A stretch of DNA of 64,000 bases from Citricoccus sp. SGAir0253 (GTDB lineage Bacteria > Actinomycetota > Actinomycetes > Actinomycetales > Micrococcaceae): assembly GCF_005877055.1 (NCBI RefSeq), contig NZ_CP039424.1:186001-250000 (forward strand). Direction: 5' to 3'. Position 1 is the first letter of the stretch, and every line of letters starts with the position of its first letter. The notes under the pieces are model-generated. The model saw only the letters and a program-made list of their open reading frames with translations. It had not been told where the DNA came from and searched no databases. Of this stretch, positions 1 through 8,645 are shown one piece after another. A program made the position numbers and the translations under genes.

Positions 1-1
1 C

Positions 2-238
2 CAGCGCCACCCGGAGCCGCGGGACGCCGCCGCGGAGGCGGAGTACCAGCACCTGATCGGGGCGCACACCACGATCCAGGACATCGGCTCGATCGCCGAG
101 CAGGCCGGGGTGAAGAAGCTCGTCCTGAACCACCTGGTGCCGGGCAACTGGCCGGTCGAGGAGTGGAAGAAGGCCGGCACCGGCTTCTCCGGCGAGCTGG
201 TCATCGGCGAGGACCTGGACTCCATCGCCATCGGCTGA
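2..238 (+). CDS. MBL-fold metallo-hydrolase, C-terminal fragment
   Basis: Only the last 78 codons are present; the gene starts before the window. The visible part contains HTTIQDIGSIAEQAG followed by KKLVLNHLVPG, which matches the end of RNase Z/arylsulfatase-like metallo-beta-lactamase hydrolases, where the His of LNHL is the last metal ligand and sits just before the C-terminus. The substrate cannot be told from this fragment. It is followed by a strong hairpin and a convergent SDR gene. Confidence 0.7.
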   Translation, partial: QRHPEPRDAAAEAEYQHLIGAHTTIQDIGSIAEQAGVKKLVLNHLVPGNWPVEEWKKAGTGFSGELVIGEDLDSIAIG

Positions 239-245
239 GCCGGCC

Positions 246-294
246 GGCGGCCGTCGTCGGGCACCTCCGCATCGAGGGCCCGACGGCGGCCGCC
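246..294. terminator. Bidirectional hairpin between convergent genes
   Basis: A 17-nt arm at 246-262 pairs with 278-294 with one mismatch, enclosing a 15-nt loop. It lies between the stop of the MBL hydrolase (238) and the stop of the opposing SDR (317), so it can serve both strands. No T-run follows, as is common in this high-GC sequence. Confidence 0.7.
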
Positions 295-316
295 ACCGCG
301 CCGCTCCCGGCGCACC

Positions 317-1192
317 CTAGGCGGTCGGGGCCGGGGTGGCACCCTCCCCGGCTGCTCCCGCGCCGCCGACGCTGAGCCGCTGAAAGTACTCGTTCACCCG
401 CGGATCGGCCCAGCTCCACGCGTCCTCGCCGCGCAGGACCACGTCGCTGCCGCCGTCGCAGTAGATGGTCTGCCCCGCGCAGTGCGTGTTCTGCGGCGAG
501 GTGAGCCAGATGAGCAGGGCGGCGATCGACTCCGCGGGCTGGTGGTAGTTCAGCGGCATCGGCACCACTGCGTCCAGGAAGGCCACGGACTCCGGGGTGG
601 CCAGCAGGTCGGCCGTCATCGGCGTGCGGACGATGCCCGGCGCCACCGCGTTGAGCGGGATCCCCGCCCCCGCCCACTCGGGCGTCACGGACCGGGCGCG
701 CACCCACCGCGAGAGCGCCCTCTTGCTCGAGGCGTAGATGAGGTTGCCCAGCTGCGGGTCGGCCGCCAGCTGTTCCGCGATCCCCAGGGCCTCCTCCTCG
801 GTGGAGGAGAGGAGCGCCTCCACGAGGTGGGGCGCGTTGGGCTGCAGGGAGGACATCGAGGACACGACGGCGGCGCGCGGCGCCTCGGACCGCGCGAGGG
901 TCGGCCGGAGGGCCTCGAGGAACTCGGTGACCCCGTAGAAGTTGACGGCGGCGGTCAGCGCCTGCGGCGCGGCGATGCCGGCGGAGGCGATCACCGCGTC
1001 CACGCGGCCGCCGGCGGCGTCCAGCGCGGCCTCGGCCGCCGCGCGGCGGCCGTCGGGGGTGGACAGGTCCCCCGTGACGTCGGAGTTCCGCAGGTCCACG
1101 CCGACGACCGTGTCACCGCCCTCGCGCAGCAGGGCGGCGGTGGCGGCGCCGATGCCGGATCCGGCCCCGGTGATGACGTAGGTGCGTGGCAT
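317..1192 (-). CDS. Short-chain dehydrogenase, 3-alpha-hydroxysteroid dehydrogenase/carbonyl reductase-like
   Basis: A 291-residue NAD(P)-dependent oxidoreductase of the SDR family. The nucleotide-binding TGAGSGIG is at residues 9-16, the structural SAGIA at about 70, a Ser pair at 111-115 and the catalytic Tyr153/Lys157 in YASSK. Spacing, a DLS segment after the first Rossmann unit and the long segment between the Ser and Tyr motifs resemble the HsdA-type 3-alpha-HSD/carbonyl reductases rather than classical FabG. The C-terminus carries a roughly 45-residue extension ending in a Gly/Ala-rich tail. A TAGGGT -10 box lies on the minus strand near 1220-1225. The physiological substrate (sterol, ketone or other) is not deducible. 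Confidence 0.8.
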   Translation of the reverse strand: MPRTYVITGAGSGIGAATAALLREGGDTVVGVDLRNSDVTGDLSTPDGRRAAAEAALDAAGGRVDAVIASAGIAAPQALTAAVNFYGVTEFLEALRPTLARSEAPRAAVVSSMSSLQPNAPHLVEALLSSTEEEALGIAEQLAADPQLGNLIYASSKRALSRWVRARSVTPEWAGAGIPLNAVAPGIVRTPMTADLLATPESVAFLDAVVPMPLNYHQPAESIAALLIWLTSPQNTHCAGQTIYCDGGSDVVLRGEDAWSWADPRVNEYFQRLSVGGAGAAGEGATPAPTA

Positions 1193-1518
1193 GGCCGTCC
1201 TCTCAGTCGGTGTGACCTCACCCTATGCGCGCGAGCCTTCCCGGGGGAGGGGTGGGGAAGGGGTGCGGTGGGGCTGTCTCCAGGGCGGGATGGGGACAGG
1301 CCGGAGTGAGGACAGGTCGGGGTGGGGACTGGATCGGGCGGGAGGACAGGACCGTGGGTGCCGGGCGGGCCGGGGAGTCTGGACGGGGCCCGCTCCCTCG
1401 GGCTGGACTGGCCTGGAGCGGTCCGGAGGCGTGACCCGCCGCGTCCCGCGACGGCGGCGCCCCGGCCGGCCGCGGCGAGGCCTCGCTCCGCGGCCCACCC
1501 CTCCCGAAGGAGATCGGC
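1193..1518. other. Intergenic region with purine-rich short repeats
   Basis: The 326 bases between the divergent SDR and DUF6448 genes hold no convincing ORF. The segment from about 1240 to 1400 is strongly G-rich on the plus strand and repeats short units such as GGGACAGG/AGGACAGG at irregular spacing. A clear ribosome binding site (GAAGGAG) precedes the next gene at about 1506-1512. Confidence 0.5.
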
Positions 1519-2124
1519 ATGACCCCCGTCCTCGTCACCCTCGTGTTCGCGGCGACGCTCGCCCTCGTCCTGCTGCGCCCGCTGCGCGCCAGCGCCCACT
1601 GCGACACCATGGACGGTCCCACCGCGCGGGACGGCATGCAGGCGCTGGAGACGGGGAACCTCGCCCTGGCCCTGCGCTGGGTGGGCCCGGAGGGCGAGAC
1701 GGAACTGCGGGAGGTCTTCGCCTCCGCGCGGGCCGCCCGGGGCCTCGGCGAGGCCGCACGGCAGGTCGCCGACCGCTGGTTCGTGGAGAACCTCGTGCGC
1801 GTGCACCGCGCCGGTGAGGGCGCCCCCTACACGGGCCTCCAGCCCTCGGGGACGCCGGTGGACGAGTGGGTCACCGCCGCGGACGCGGCCCTCGCCTCCG
1901 GTGACCTCTCGCCGCTGGAGGAGCTGGTGCCGGCCGAGCGGTGGGACGAGCTGGAGCGCCGGTTCGCCGCGGTGCGCGAGCGCCAGGACCACGACCCCAC
2001 CGACCTCGACGCGGGGCGGGCGTACGTGGAGGCCTACGTCGGGTTCGTCCACTACGCCGGGGGCGAGGAGCACGACCACGGCGGGGACCACGCCCACGGC
2101 CACGCCGGCGGGCACCACCACTGA
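1519..2124 (+). CDS. DUF6448 family protein with His-rich C-terminus
   Basis: A 201-residue protein starting with an N-terminal hydrophobic segment (about residues 3-20), then AHCDTMDGPTARDG, LETGNLALALRWV and HRAGEGAPYTGL, which are the landmark motifs I associate with the DUF6448 family. The last 17 residues are almost only His, Asp and Gly, which suggests metal binding. The segment before the His tail repeats the ALEAG/SGDLSPLEELV pattern, suggesting an internal duplication of a helical unit. It lies 9 bases upstream of a signal peptidase-like gene, so the two are probably cotranscribed. Function is unknown; an exported or membrane-anchored metal-binding role is an inference. Confidence 0.7.
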   Translation: MTPVLVTLVFAATLALVLLRPLRASAHCDTMDGPTARDGMQALETGNLALALRWVGPEGETELREVFASARAARGLGEAARQVADRWFVENLVRVHRAGEGAPYTGLQPSGTPVDEWVTAADAALASGDLSPLEELVPAERWDELERRFAAVRERQDHDPTDLDAGRAYVEAYVGFVHYAGGEEHDHGGDHAHGHAGGHHH

Positions 2125-2133
2125 GGGGCCGCG

Positions 2134-2628
2134 GTGCAGCCGCTGCCCGCACTCGCCGCCGTGGCGGGCCTGGCCCTGCTGGTGGGCTGGGCGGTCCGCC
2201 GGTGGCTCGTGGTGCTGGCCGAGGTCGAGGCGGACTCGATGGTCCCCACGCTGCGCCCCGGCCGTCGGGTGCTCGTGCGACGCCACGGTGTGGCCCGCCG
2301 CCTCCGCCGGGGCGATGTCGTCGTCGCTCACTCGGCCGAGCTCGGCCGCCCGGTCGTCAAGCGCGTCATCGGGCTGCCGGGGGAGCGGGTGGAGGTCGCG
2401 GCGGGGGGCCGCGTCGTCGTCGAGGGGCACGCCCTCGAGGAGCCGTACGTCCTCCACCGGGGCGGACCCGGCCGCTCCCTCCGCGTGCCCGCCGGTCACG
2501 TCATGTTGCTCGGGGACAACAGGGCCCGGTCGAGCGACGCGCGCACCTGGCGGAATCCGTTCGTCCCGGTCAGCGCGATCCTCGGGCGGGTGGGTGTTCC
2601 GCCTCGCGGGGCTCACGGGGCGTCATAA
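2134..2628 (+). CDS. Signal peptidase I-like serine protease (S26)
   Basis: A 164-residue protein with a GTG start and one N-terminal membrane segment (about residues 6-22). The catalytic Ser is in VEADSMVPTL, the general-base Lys in PVVKRVIGLPGE, and box E is LGDNRARSSDAR. All three catalytic landmarks of type I signal peptidases are present, but the protein is short and lacks the usual large second domain, like the compact SipW/organelle-like subgroup. Its start is 9 bases after the DUF6448 stop, so it may process or belong with that exported protein rather than being the general LepB; that link is inference. Confidence 0.8.
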   Translation: MQPLPALAAVAGLALLVGWAVRRWLVVLAEVEADSMVPTLRPGRRVLVRRHGVARRLRRGDVVVAHSAELGRPVVKRVIGLPGERVEVAAGGRVVVEGHALEEPYVLHRGGPGRSLRVPAGHVMLLGDNRARSSDARTWRNPFVPVSAILGRVGVPPRGAHGAS

Positions 2629-2654
2629 GCACACGGCCCCGTTGCGTAATCGAC

Positions 2655-2673
2655 TGAGGTATGCCTTACTGGA
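2655..2673. promoter_or_regulatory. Putative IdeR/DtxR iron box
   Basis: The sequence TGAGGTATGCCTTACTGGA matches the 19-bp DtxR/IdeR consensus (TWAGGTWAGSCTWACCTWA) at about 14 positions, including the complete AGGTnnGCCT core. It sits 26 bases upstream of the ATG at 2699, a typical position for an iron-repressed promoter. Confidence 0.55.
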
Positions 2674-2698
2674 ATGCGAACGTCCTGAGAGGATCCCC

Positions 2699-3541
2699 AT
2701 GCATTCCATGCCGCACACCGCCCTGGCCCTCGCCCCGGGCGACCCGGTCCTGCGCTCCGCCCACGCCCGCTCGCTCACCCGGCGCATGCTGGCCGGCGAG
2801 GGCTCGGTGGAACTGACGGCCTACCGCGCCGGCGAGACGCTCTCGTCCGCGGTCCACGGCGTCTCCCGCTCCGGGCAGCTGGTGGTCGCGGACGTGCCCA
2901 ACCTCTTCCACTCCCTCGGCGCGTTCCACACCCCCGAGGACATCGAGGTGCGCATGGACGTCCTGCGGGACTCCGCGGACCACGCCCTCGGCCTGCGCCT
3001 CGCCTCGGTGCACCTGCTCGGCACCCTGCGCTGGTGCCGGGACACCCAGGAGGTCGCCGCGCTGGGGCTCACGGGCCGCGTGGCGGGCCTGGTCCAGGAT
3101 GTCGGACCCCGCGTGCGGGTGGGGGTCATCACCACCGACCGGGTGCTGCTGCACGACTGCGCGGGCGTCACCGCCCACGAGGCCGACATCGTCGCCGAGG
3201 CGGCGATCCCGGCGCCCTCGACCGACGCCCTGGCCGAGGCGGTCCTGGCCGCCCCCGCGGAGGTGCTCGCCGGCGTCGCCGATGCCGTGCTGGACGGAGT
3301 GCTCCCCGGCTGGGCCGAGGACCTCGGCGTGCCCGACTCCGCGGACCTCACGGTCGACCCGGCGCACTGCGTGGACGTGGACCACGGGTGCGTGACCCTG
3401 GCCCGCTTCGCCGGGGAGCGCGGCTGGATCGTCCAGGTGCCGCTGCCGGCGCCCGCGGGCGCCGTGCGCGACGGTGCCGGCGCGTGGGACCGCCTCCTCG
3501 AGGAGCTGGCCGCCCGCCGCGTGGCCGCCCTGGAGGCCTGA
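2699..3541 (+). CDS. HugZ/DUF2470-like protein, probably iron-regulated
   Basis: A 280-residue soluble protein. The ATG at 2699 is preceded by a GAGAGGA ribosome site, and the upstream iron box fixes the promoter. The N-terminal two thirds alternate short strands and helices compatible with an FMN-binding split barrel. The end (DHGCVTLARFAGERG followed by VQVPLPAPAG) resembles the DUF2470 domain found in HugZ-type heme-utilisation proteins. The assignment rests on weak pattern similarity plus the iron box, so heme or siderophore metabolism is an inference. It converges with an opposing DUF1540 gene that also has iron-box-like sequences, with a shared hairpin terminator between them. Confidence 0.5.
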   Translation: MHSMPHTALALAPGDPVLRSAHARSLTRRMLAGEGSVELTAYRAGETLSSAVHGVSRSGQLVVADVPNLFHSLGAFHTPEDIEVRMDVLRDSADHALGLRLASVHLLGTLRWCRDTQEVAALGLTGRVAGLVQDVGPRVRVGVITTDRVLLHDCAGVTAHEADIVAEAAIPAPSTDALAEAVLAAPAEVLAGVADAVLDGVLPGWAEDLGVPDSADLTVDPAHCVDVDHGCVTLARFAGERGWIVQVPLPAPAGAVRDGAGAWDRLLEELAARRVAALEA

Positions 3542-3567
3542 GCCCAAGGCCTCGCCGACCTCGAGAC

Positions 3568-3623
3568 CCACAGCACGAAGGCCCCTCCCGGGTGGATCCC
3601 GGGGCGGGGCCTTCGTGCTGTGG
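3568..3623. terminator. Bidirectional terminator hairpin
   Basis: The arm from about 3569 to 3585 (CACAGCACGAAGGCCCC) is perfectly complementary to the arm at about 3606-3622, with a GC-rich loop. It lies between convergent genes ending at 3541 and 3647 and would terminate both. Confidence 0.85.
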
Positions 3624-3646
3624 GCCGTCCGGGGGACGGCGGCCGG

Positions 3647-3928
3647 TCAGGAGACCGTGTAGGTGGCGCAGTTGGCGGTGTCGGTGACCTCGATGCCCTC
3701 GGCGGTGCACACCAGGTCGGAGTTGTAGGAGCACTCCATCCGGTGGCAGGCGCCGACGCTGCTGGCCTCGCCGGTCATGGGGCGGCGGGCGTCCAGCTGG
3801 ACGAAGGTGCCGCAGGTCGGCTGGGCCTCGGCGCCGGCGATCGTGATCGCCAGGGCGTTGCAGCCGTCGTGGTTGAAGGAACAGGAGGTGGCGGCGCAGG
3901 AGCGCACGGCGGTGGTCATGGTGCTCAT
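3647..3928 (-). CDS. DUF1540 domain protein, two cysteine-rich repeats
   Basis: A 93-residue protein with two copies of a cysteine-rich unit: CAATSCSFNHDGCNALAI near the N-terminus and CHRMECSYNSDLVCTAEGI in the second half, each followed by a short C-containing strand (TCGTF and NCATY). This is the C-x-C-x-N-x-x-x-C pattern of DUF1540, small proteins presumed to bind metal through the cysteines. Two overlapping iron-box-like sequences lie 70-100 bases upstream (3998-4032), suggesting control by an IdeR/DtxR repressor. The biochemical role is unknown. Confidence 0.75.
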   Translation of the reverse strand: MSTMTTAVRSCAATSCSFNHDGCNALAITIAGAEAQPTCGTFVQLDARRPMTGEASSVGACHRMECSYNSDLVCTAEGIEVTDTANCATYTVS

Positions 3929-3997
3929 CCTTGTCAGTCCGTGCCCGAGCCTTCGTGCTCCGGCAATGAATCAAGAATATTCCGGCTCAGGAAATGC

Positions 3998-4016
3998 GCA
4001 AGTAAGCCGACCCTTA
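3998..4016. promoter_or_regulatory. Putative iron box, proximal
   Basis: This stretch contains GTAAGCC followed by GACCCTTA and agrees with the IdeR/DtxR consensus at about 13 of 19 positions. It is 70 bases upstream of the minus-strand DUF1540 start and overlaps the next site by three bases. Confidence 0.4.
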
Positions 4017-4032
4017 AGGTAGGCATAAATAC
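4014..4032. promoter_or_regulatory. Putative iron box, distal
   Basis: Read on the minus strand, it contains TATGCCTACCTTAA and agrees with the IdeR/DtxR consensus at about 13 of 19 positions, strongest in the right half. With the adjoining site at 3998-4016 it forms a tandem pair upstream of the DUF1540 gene. Confidence 0.4.
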
Positions 4033-4171
4033 GTCAAATCGGTATGACCAAACTCCTCAAAGTGATTTGTGTCCGAAGGGTCCGGCGGGTCTGTCAGTGC
4101 CCTCTGAGGTCGGCGCCGGACACGCCGCCGGCCCGGTCCGCCGTCGGGACCGGGCCGGTGTGGGGCTCCTC

Positions 4172-4894
4172 TCAGCGCCGGACGACGGTGAGGGTCACGT
4201 TCGGGCAGCCCGCGGCGAGCCGCGTCAGCGCGGCCTTCTCGGTGCTGTCCACGGTGAGGCCCCACCGCTTCTTCACGGCCACCCACTCGCCCACGTAGGC
4301 GCACCGGTTCCGCGGCGGGAGCCACTGCTCCGGGCCGCGGGCCCCCTTCGAGGAGTTCAGCGCGGAGGTCTGGGCGCTCAGCGTGCGGCGGTCGCCGAGG
4401 TCGTTGTAGAAGGCGACGCGGCGGGCCTTGGTCCACTTCCGGGCCCCGGAGCCCCAGGCCTCGTGCACGGGGACGAGGTGGTCGATCTGCACGGTGGAGG
4501 CGCTGGTGTGGGTCCTGCCGTCCCAACTGGTCACCCACCTGCCACCCCGGACGGTGCACTTGCGGGAGGTCGTGTAGGTGGCCCGGGCCCTCGTCTCCTG
4601 CAGCAGGACCTCGGCGCGGGTGTTCTGGCAGTCGCGGTCGGCGTCGATCCAGTCGCCGAACTGGCGGTCGCGGTCGTAGCCGGAGTTCGACTCGGCGGCC
4701 ACCGGTAGTGACTTCACCGCGGTGCGCAGCGGGGCGCTGTAGGTGGTGGCCGCCTCGGCGGGGGTCACCCCGAGCAGGACGAACCCGGCGGCGAGCACGC
4801 CGGCGACGGCGGCCCGCAGGGTGCGGCGGCCGAGGGGCAGGCCTCGGCGGCGGCCGGCGGAGGGCAGGGCAGGGGAGGGCAGGGCAGTGGCCAT
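4172..4894 (-). CDS. Secreted HNH endonuclease family protein (DUF1524-like)
   Basis: A 240-residue protein with a basic N-terminus and a hydrophobic segment ending in TPAEAA at about residue 50, consistent with a Sec signal peptide. The mature part contains QIDHLVPVHEAWGSGA, where Asp-His supply the HNH nuclease core, then NSSKGARGPEQWLPP and RCAYVGEWVAVKKRWGL. These are the recurring landmarks of actinobacterial secreted DUF1524/HNH nucleases. Likely role: extracellular nuclease for nutrient scavenging or DNA turnover. It stands alone, with no toxin-immunity partner visible. Confidence 0.8.
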   Translation of the reverse strand: MATALPSPALPSAGRRRGLPLGRRTLRAAVAGVLAAGFVLLGVTPAEAATTYSAPLRTAVKSLPVAAESNSGYDRDRQFGDWIDADRDCQNTRAEVLLQETRARATYTTSRKCTVRGGRWVTSWDGRTHTSASTVQIDHLVPVHEAWGSGARKWTKARRVAFYNDLGDRRTLSAQTSALNSSKGARGPEQWLPPRNRCAYVGEWVAVKKRWGLTVDSTEKAALTRLAAGCPNVTLTVVRR

Positions 4895-5073
4895 GAGGTG
4901 CTCCAGGGGGATCAGGATGCGAGGCGCCCGGTGGGTGCCAGGACAGTATGCCCGCTCCCTCGTTTCCTGTCACGACCTGCGACGATGCCGTTCCCTGGAG
5001 GGGCCGCGCTCCCGTGGCCCCTCCTGTTGCCCCCCGCGGCCCCTCCGTCGTCCTCCCGTGCCGCCCACGTCGG

Positions 5074-6465
5074 TCAGAGCGAGACGAGCACCAGGGTCGC
5101 GGCGAACACGAGGCCGGAGGCCAGCAGCACCATGGTCGTGTAGCCGAGGATGTCCCGCATCTTCAGCCCCGCGATCGCCAGCAGCGGGATGGCCCAGAAG
5201 GGCTGCACCATGTTCGTCCACTGGTCGCCGTAGGACACGGCCATGATCGTGATCGCGGGATCCACGCCGAGCTCGGCGCCCGCCTGCAGCATGATGGGTC
5301 CCTGCACGGCGAACTGCCCGCCGCCCGAGGGGACGAAGAAGTTCACCAGGCCGGCGGACAGCAGGGCGAGGACGCCGAAGGTCACCGGGTTCGAGATCGC
5401 CACGAAGGCGTCGGAGAAGACCTGGATGAGCCCGGATCCGGTCATGATGCCGAGGATGCCCGCGTACAGGGGGAACTGCAGCAGGATCTCGCCCACGTTG
5501 GACGCCGCCTCCTTGGTGAGGTGGATCAGCTCGAAGGGATTGCGCACCAGCAGCAGGATCAGGGCCAGGAAGGACCAGTTCACGGTGTCCAGGGTCAGCG
5601 TGCCGCCCCGGGCGAAGTGCAGCACCAGGTAGGCGACGAGCATGAGCCCCAGCAGCAGCGTCGGCAGGCGGCTGGCGTCGAGGCGGTCGGCCGGGGTGAC
5701 GACCTCCTCCTGTCCGGTGTCGTCGTCCCGGTCGCGCGCGTCCACCTCCAGCTCCACCACCCGGTCCCCGCCGCGCGGTGCCACGAGGAACAGGGCCAGG
5801 CCCACGACGACGATGGTGGCCACCGCCGCCAGCATGTTCCAGGAGGAGAAGGTGGTCTCGGTGATCGGCACGGTCTGGCCGCCCAGGGACTCGGTCAGGA
5901 AGGAGCCTTCCGTGGCGGCCGTCAGCGGTCCCGAGCCCGAGTAGCCCATGTGCCACACCACGAAGCCGGCGAAACCGGAGGCGACCAGCATGGGGAAGTG
6001 CAGGGCCAGGCCGCGCTCGCGGCCCTGGGCGGCGACCTCCTTGGCCAGCAGGGCGCCGACCACCAGGCCCAGCCCCCACGTGATGAGGCTGGCGACGGCG
6101 GCCACGACGAAGACGAACACGTAGGCCGCGAGGGGCGTGCGGGGCACCCCGCCCAGGAAGGCGAGCAGGCGGCGCACCGGACCGGTGTTCGCCAGGATGT
6201 GCCCCAGCAGCAGGATCAGGGCCATCTGGGTGATGAAGTCCAGCAGTCCGGCCAGGCCCTCTCCCCAGGCCACCACGAGGTCGGCCGGGCCCGTCCCCGT
6301 CAGCAGCAGGGCCAGCAGGGCCACCACGAACGTCAGGATGATGGAGAAGACCAGGGAGGAGGGGATGAACCGCTCCACCGCGTTGTTCACGGGACGCATG
6401 GCCCGGGACAGGGGTGTTCCCTCCGGGCGGGGGCGCGTCTCGGTGCTTCCGGGCGTGCTGGACAT
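5074..6465 (-). CDS. AtoE-type short-chain fatty acid transporter
   Basis: A 463-residue membrane protein with many hydrophobic segments. The start at 6465 is chosen because AGGAG stands just upstream; longer in-frame extensions are low-complexity. NNAVERFIPSSLVF, HMGYSGSGPLTAA and FFVPSGGGQFAVQGP are characteristic of the AtoE/YfcC-like short-chain fatty acid permease family, and its length matches. A central acidic loop of about 40 residues separates two halves. Likely role: uptake of acetoacetate or butyrate-like acids in the cytoplasmic membrane. Two CRP/GlxR-like sites lie upstream at 6559 and 6601, in keeping with carbon-source control. Confidence 0.8.
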   Translation of the reverse strand: MSSTPGSTETRPRPEGTPLSRAMRPVNNAVERFIPSSLVFSIILTFVVALLALLLTGTGPADLVVAWGEGLAGLLDFITQMALILLLGHILANTGPVRRLLAFLGGVPRTPLAAYVFVFVVAAVASLITWGLGLVVGALLAKEVAAQGRERGLALHFPMLVASGFAGFVVWHMGYSGSGPLTAATEGSFLTESLGGQTVPITETTFSSWNMLAAVATIVVVGLALFLVAPRGGDRVVELEVDARDRDDDTGQEEVVTPADRLDASRLPTLLLGLMLVAYLVLHFARGGTLTLDTVNWSFLALILLLVRNPFELIHLTKEAASNVGEILLQFPLYAGILGIMTGSGLIQVFSDAFVAISNPVTFGVLALLSAGLVNFFVPSGGGQFAVQGPIMLQAGAELGVDPAITIMAVSYGDQWTNMVQPFWAIPLLAIAGLKMRDILGYTTMVLLASGLVFAATLVLVSL

Positions 6466-6558
6466 GGTGCGGTCTCCTGGTCTCCCACCGCGGAGCGGTG
6501 TCCCTCTGACTGGAATGTGCCCCGTGGCCGGGCACGATGTGACGCGCGCCGGACCGGG

Positions 6559-6574
6559 GGTGACATGCCTCACG
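6559..6574. promoter_or_regulatory. Candidate CRP/GlxR-type site 1
   Basis: GGTGACATGCCTCACG keeps the GTGA-N6-TCAC core of CRP/GlxR sites. It lies 94 bases upstream of the transporter start (minus strand) and is repeated 42 bases away. Confidence 0.35.
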
Positions 6575-6600
6575 GTAGGCAGGGGCGTGACGGGCGTCAA

Positions 6601-6616
6601 TGTGACAGGCCTCACC
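6601..6616. promoter_or_regulatory. Candidate CRP/GlxR-type site 2
   Basis: TGTGACAGGCCTCACC matches TGTGA-N6-TCACA at nine of ten defined positions. Its centre is 42 bases (four helical turns) from the other site, between the divergent transporter and SRPBCC genes. Confidence 0.4.
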
Positions 6617-6700
6617 GGCGGGCGCCGGGGTGCCGCCCGCGCCCCGGCGTCCCGCCTCCCCACCCTTCCGCCCCCGGGCGTGCGGCGTCAGGATGCAGTC

Positions 6701-7135
6701 ATGGAGACGCTCACCGCACTCGAGGACGAGATCGTCGTCCACCTGCCCCCCGGGCGGGTGTGGGACCTGCTCACGGACTGGGCGGCGGCCCCCGCCTGGA
6801 TGCCGGGCGTGGAGGAGATGCACGTCAACGGTCCCGTCGGCCCCGGGCAGGAGCTCACCTACACCTCCGGTGGCCACGAGCGGCAGTACACCCTGTCCAC
6901 CTTCGAGCCCGGCCACGGCCTGACGATGGTCTCCGGGGCGGACGACGCGGACCTGCGCGTGGAGTACGGCTACCTGCTCACCCCGGACGCCGGGACCACC
7001 ACGGTCCAGTTGCGGGTGGCCATCCGGTCCGCCGCCGACCTGCACGAGGAGGCCCTCGGGCTGGCCACCGCGCTCGCCGACGCGGAGGCCGGGCAGCTCG
7101 AGGCCCTGCGCAACTACGCGGAGAAGGCTCCCTGA
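6701..7135 (+). CDS. SRPBCC family protein (polyketide cyclase/START-like)
   Basis: A 144-residue single-domain protein. It opens with the typical strand-helix IVVHLPPGRVWDLLTDWAAAPAWMPGVEEM, followed by antiparallel strands and a long C-terminal helix (residues 115-140), the layout of the SRPBCC/Bet v1 ligand-binding fold. Such proteins bind hydrophobic ligands; no ligand can be assigned. It is divergent from the fatty acid transporter, sharing the region with the two CRP-like sites. The start at 6701 was chosen because upstream in-frame sequence is shared with the opposing gene's coding strand. Confidence 0.7.
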   Translation: METLTALEDEIVVHLPPGRVWDLLTDWAAAPAWMPGVEEMHVNGPVGPGQELTYTSGGHERQYTLSTFEPGHGLTMVSGADDADLRVEYGYLLTPDAGTTTVQLRVAIRSAADLHEEALGLATALADAEAGQLEALRNYAEKAP

Positions 7136-7199
7136 GCCCCGGTGCCCCGTACCGTGACGGTGCGGGGCCGCCGTCGGGAACCCGGTCCGGACCGGCTGG

Positions 7200-7349
7200 T
7201 AAACTCCGGATGTAAGGCCCTCAGGTGAGATACCGCACGGTGGAGTCCCGGGATCGACCCCGCGGACGCCTCACCGGGGGCGTTTTCCATGTCGAGGGCC
7301 GGGTGCGCGGAGCAGCCGCGCGGCCGGTCTGCTCAGGAGTGATGCACTC
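7200..7349 (+). promoter_or_regulatory. purA promoter and possible attenuating leader
   Basis: A TAAACT -10-like box at 7200-7205 precedes a leader of about 140 bases. The leader contains a GACGCC/GGCGTT hairpin (265-270 with 279-284 in the 7000s) followed at once by a TTTT run, an intrinsic terminator shape, inside the leader rather than after a gene. GGTGAG at 7224-7229 can pair with CTCACC at 7270-7275, which would disrupt the hairpin. This is a candidate attenuator; no known purine riboswitch motif is recognisable. Confidence 0.35.

Positions 7350-8631
<1,282 letters not shown>

Positions 8632-8645
<14 letters not shown>

Noticed and set aside
4948-7215. Very long open frame of 755 codons opposite the fatty acid transporter
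   Set aside because: It is the complement of the transporter gene; composition (Gln, His, Gly, Arg-rich) and lack of any family pattern show it is a GC-driven shadow. The same holds for other long frames opposite recQ, metY, selO and katE.
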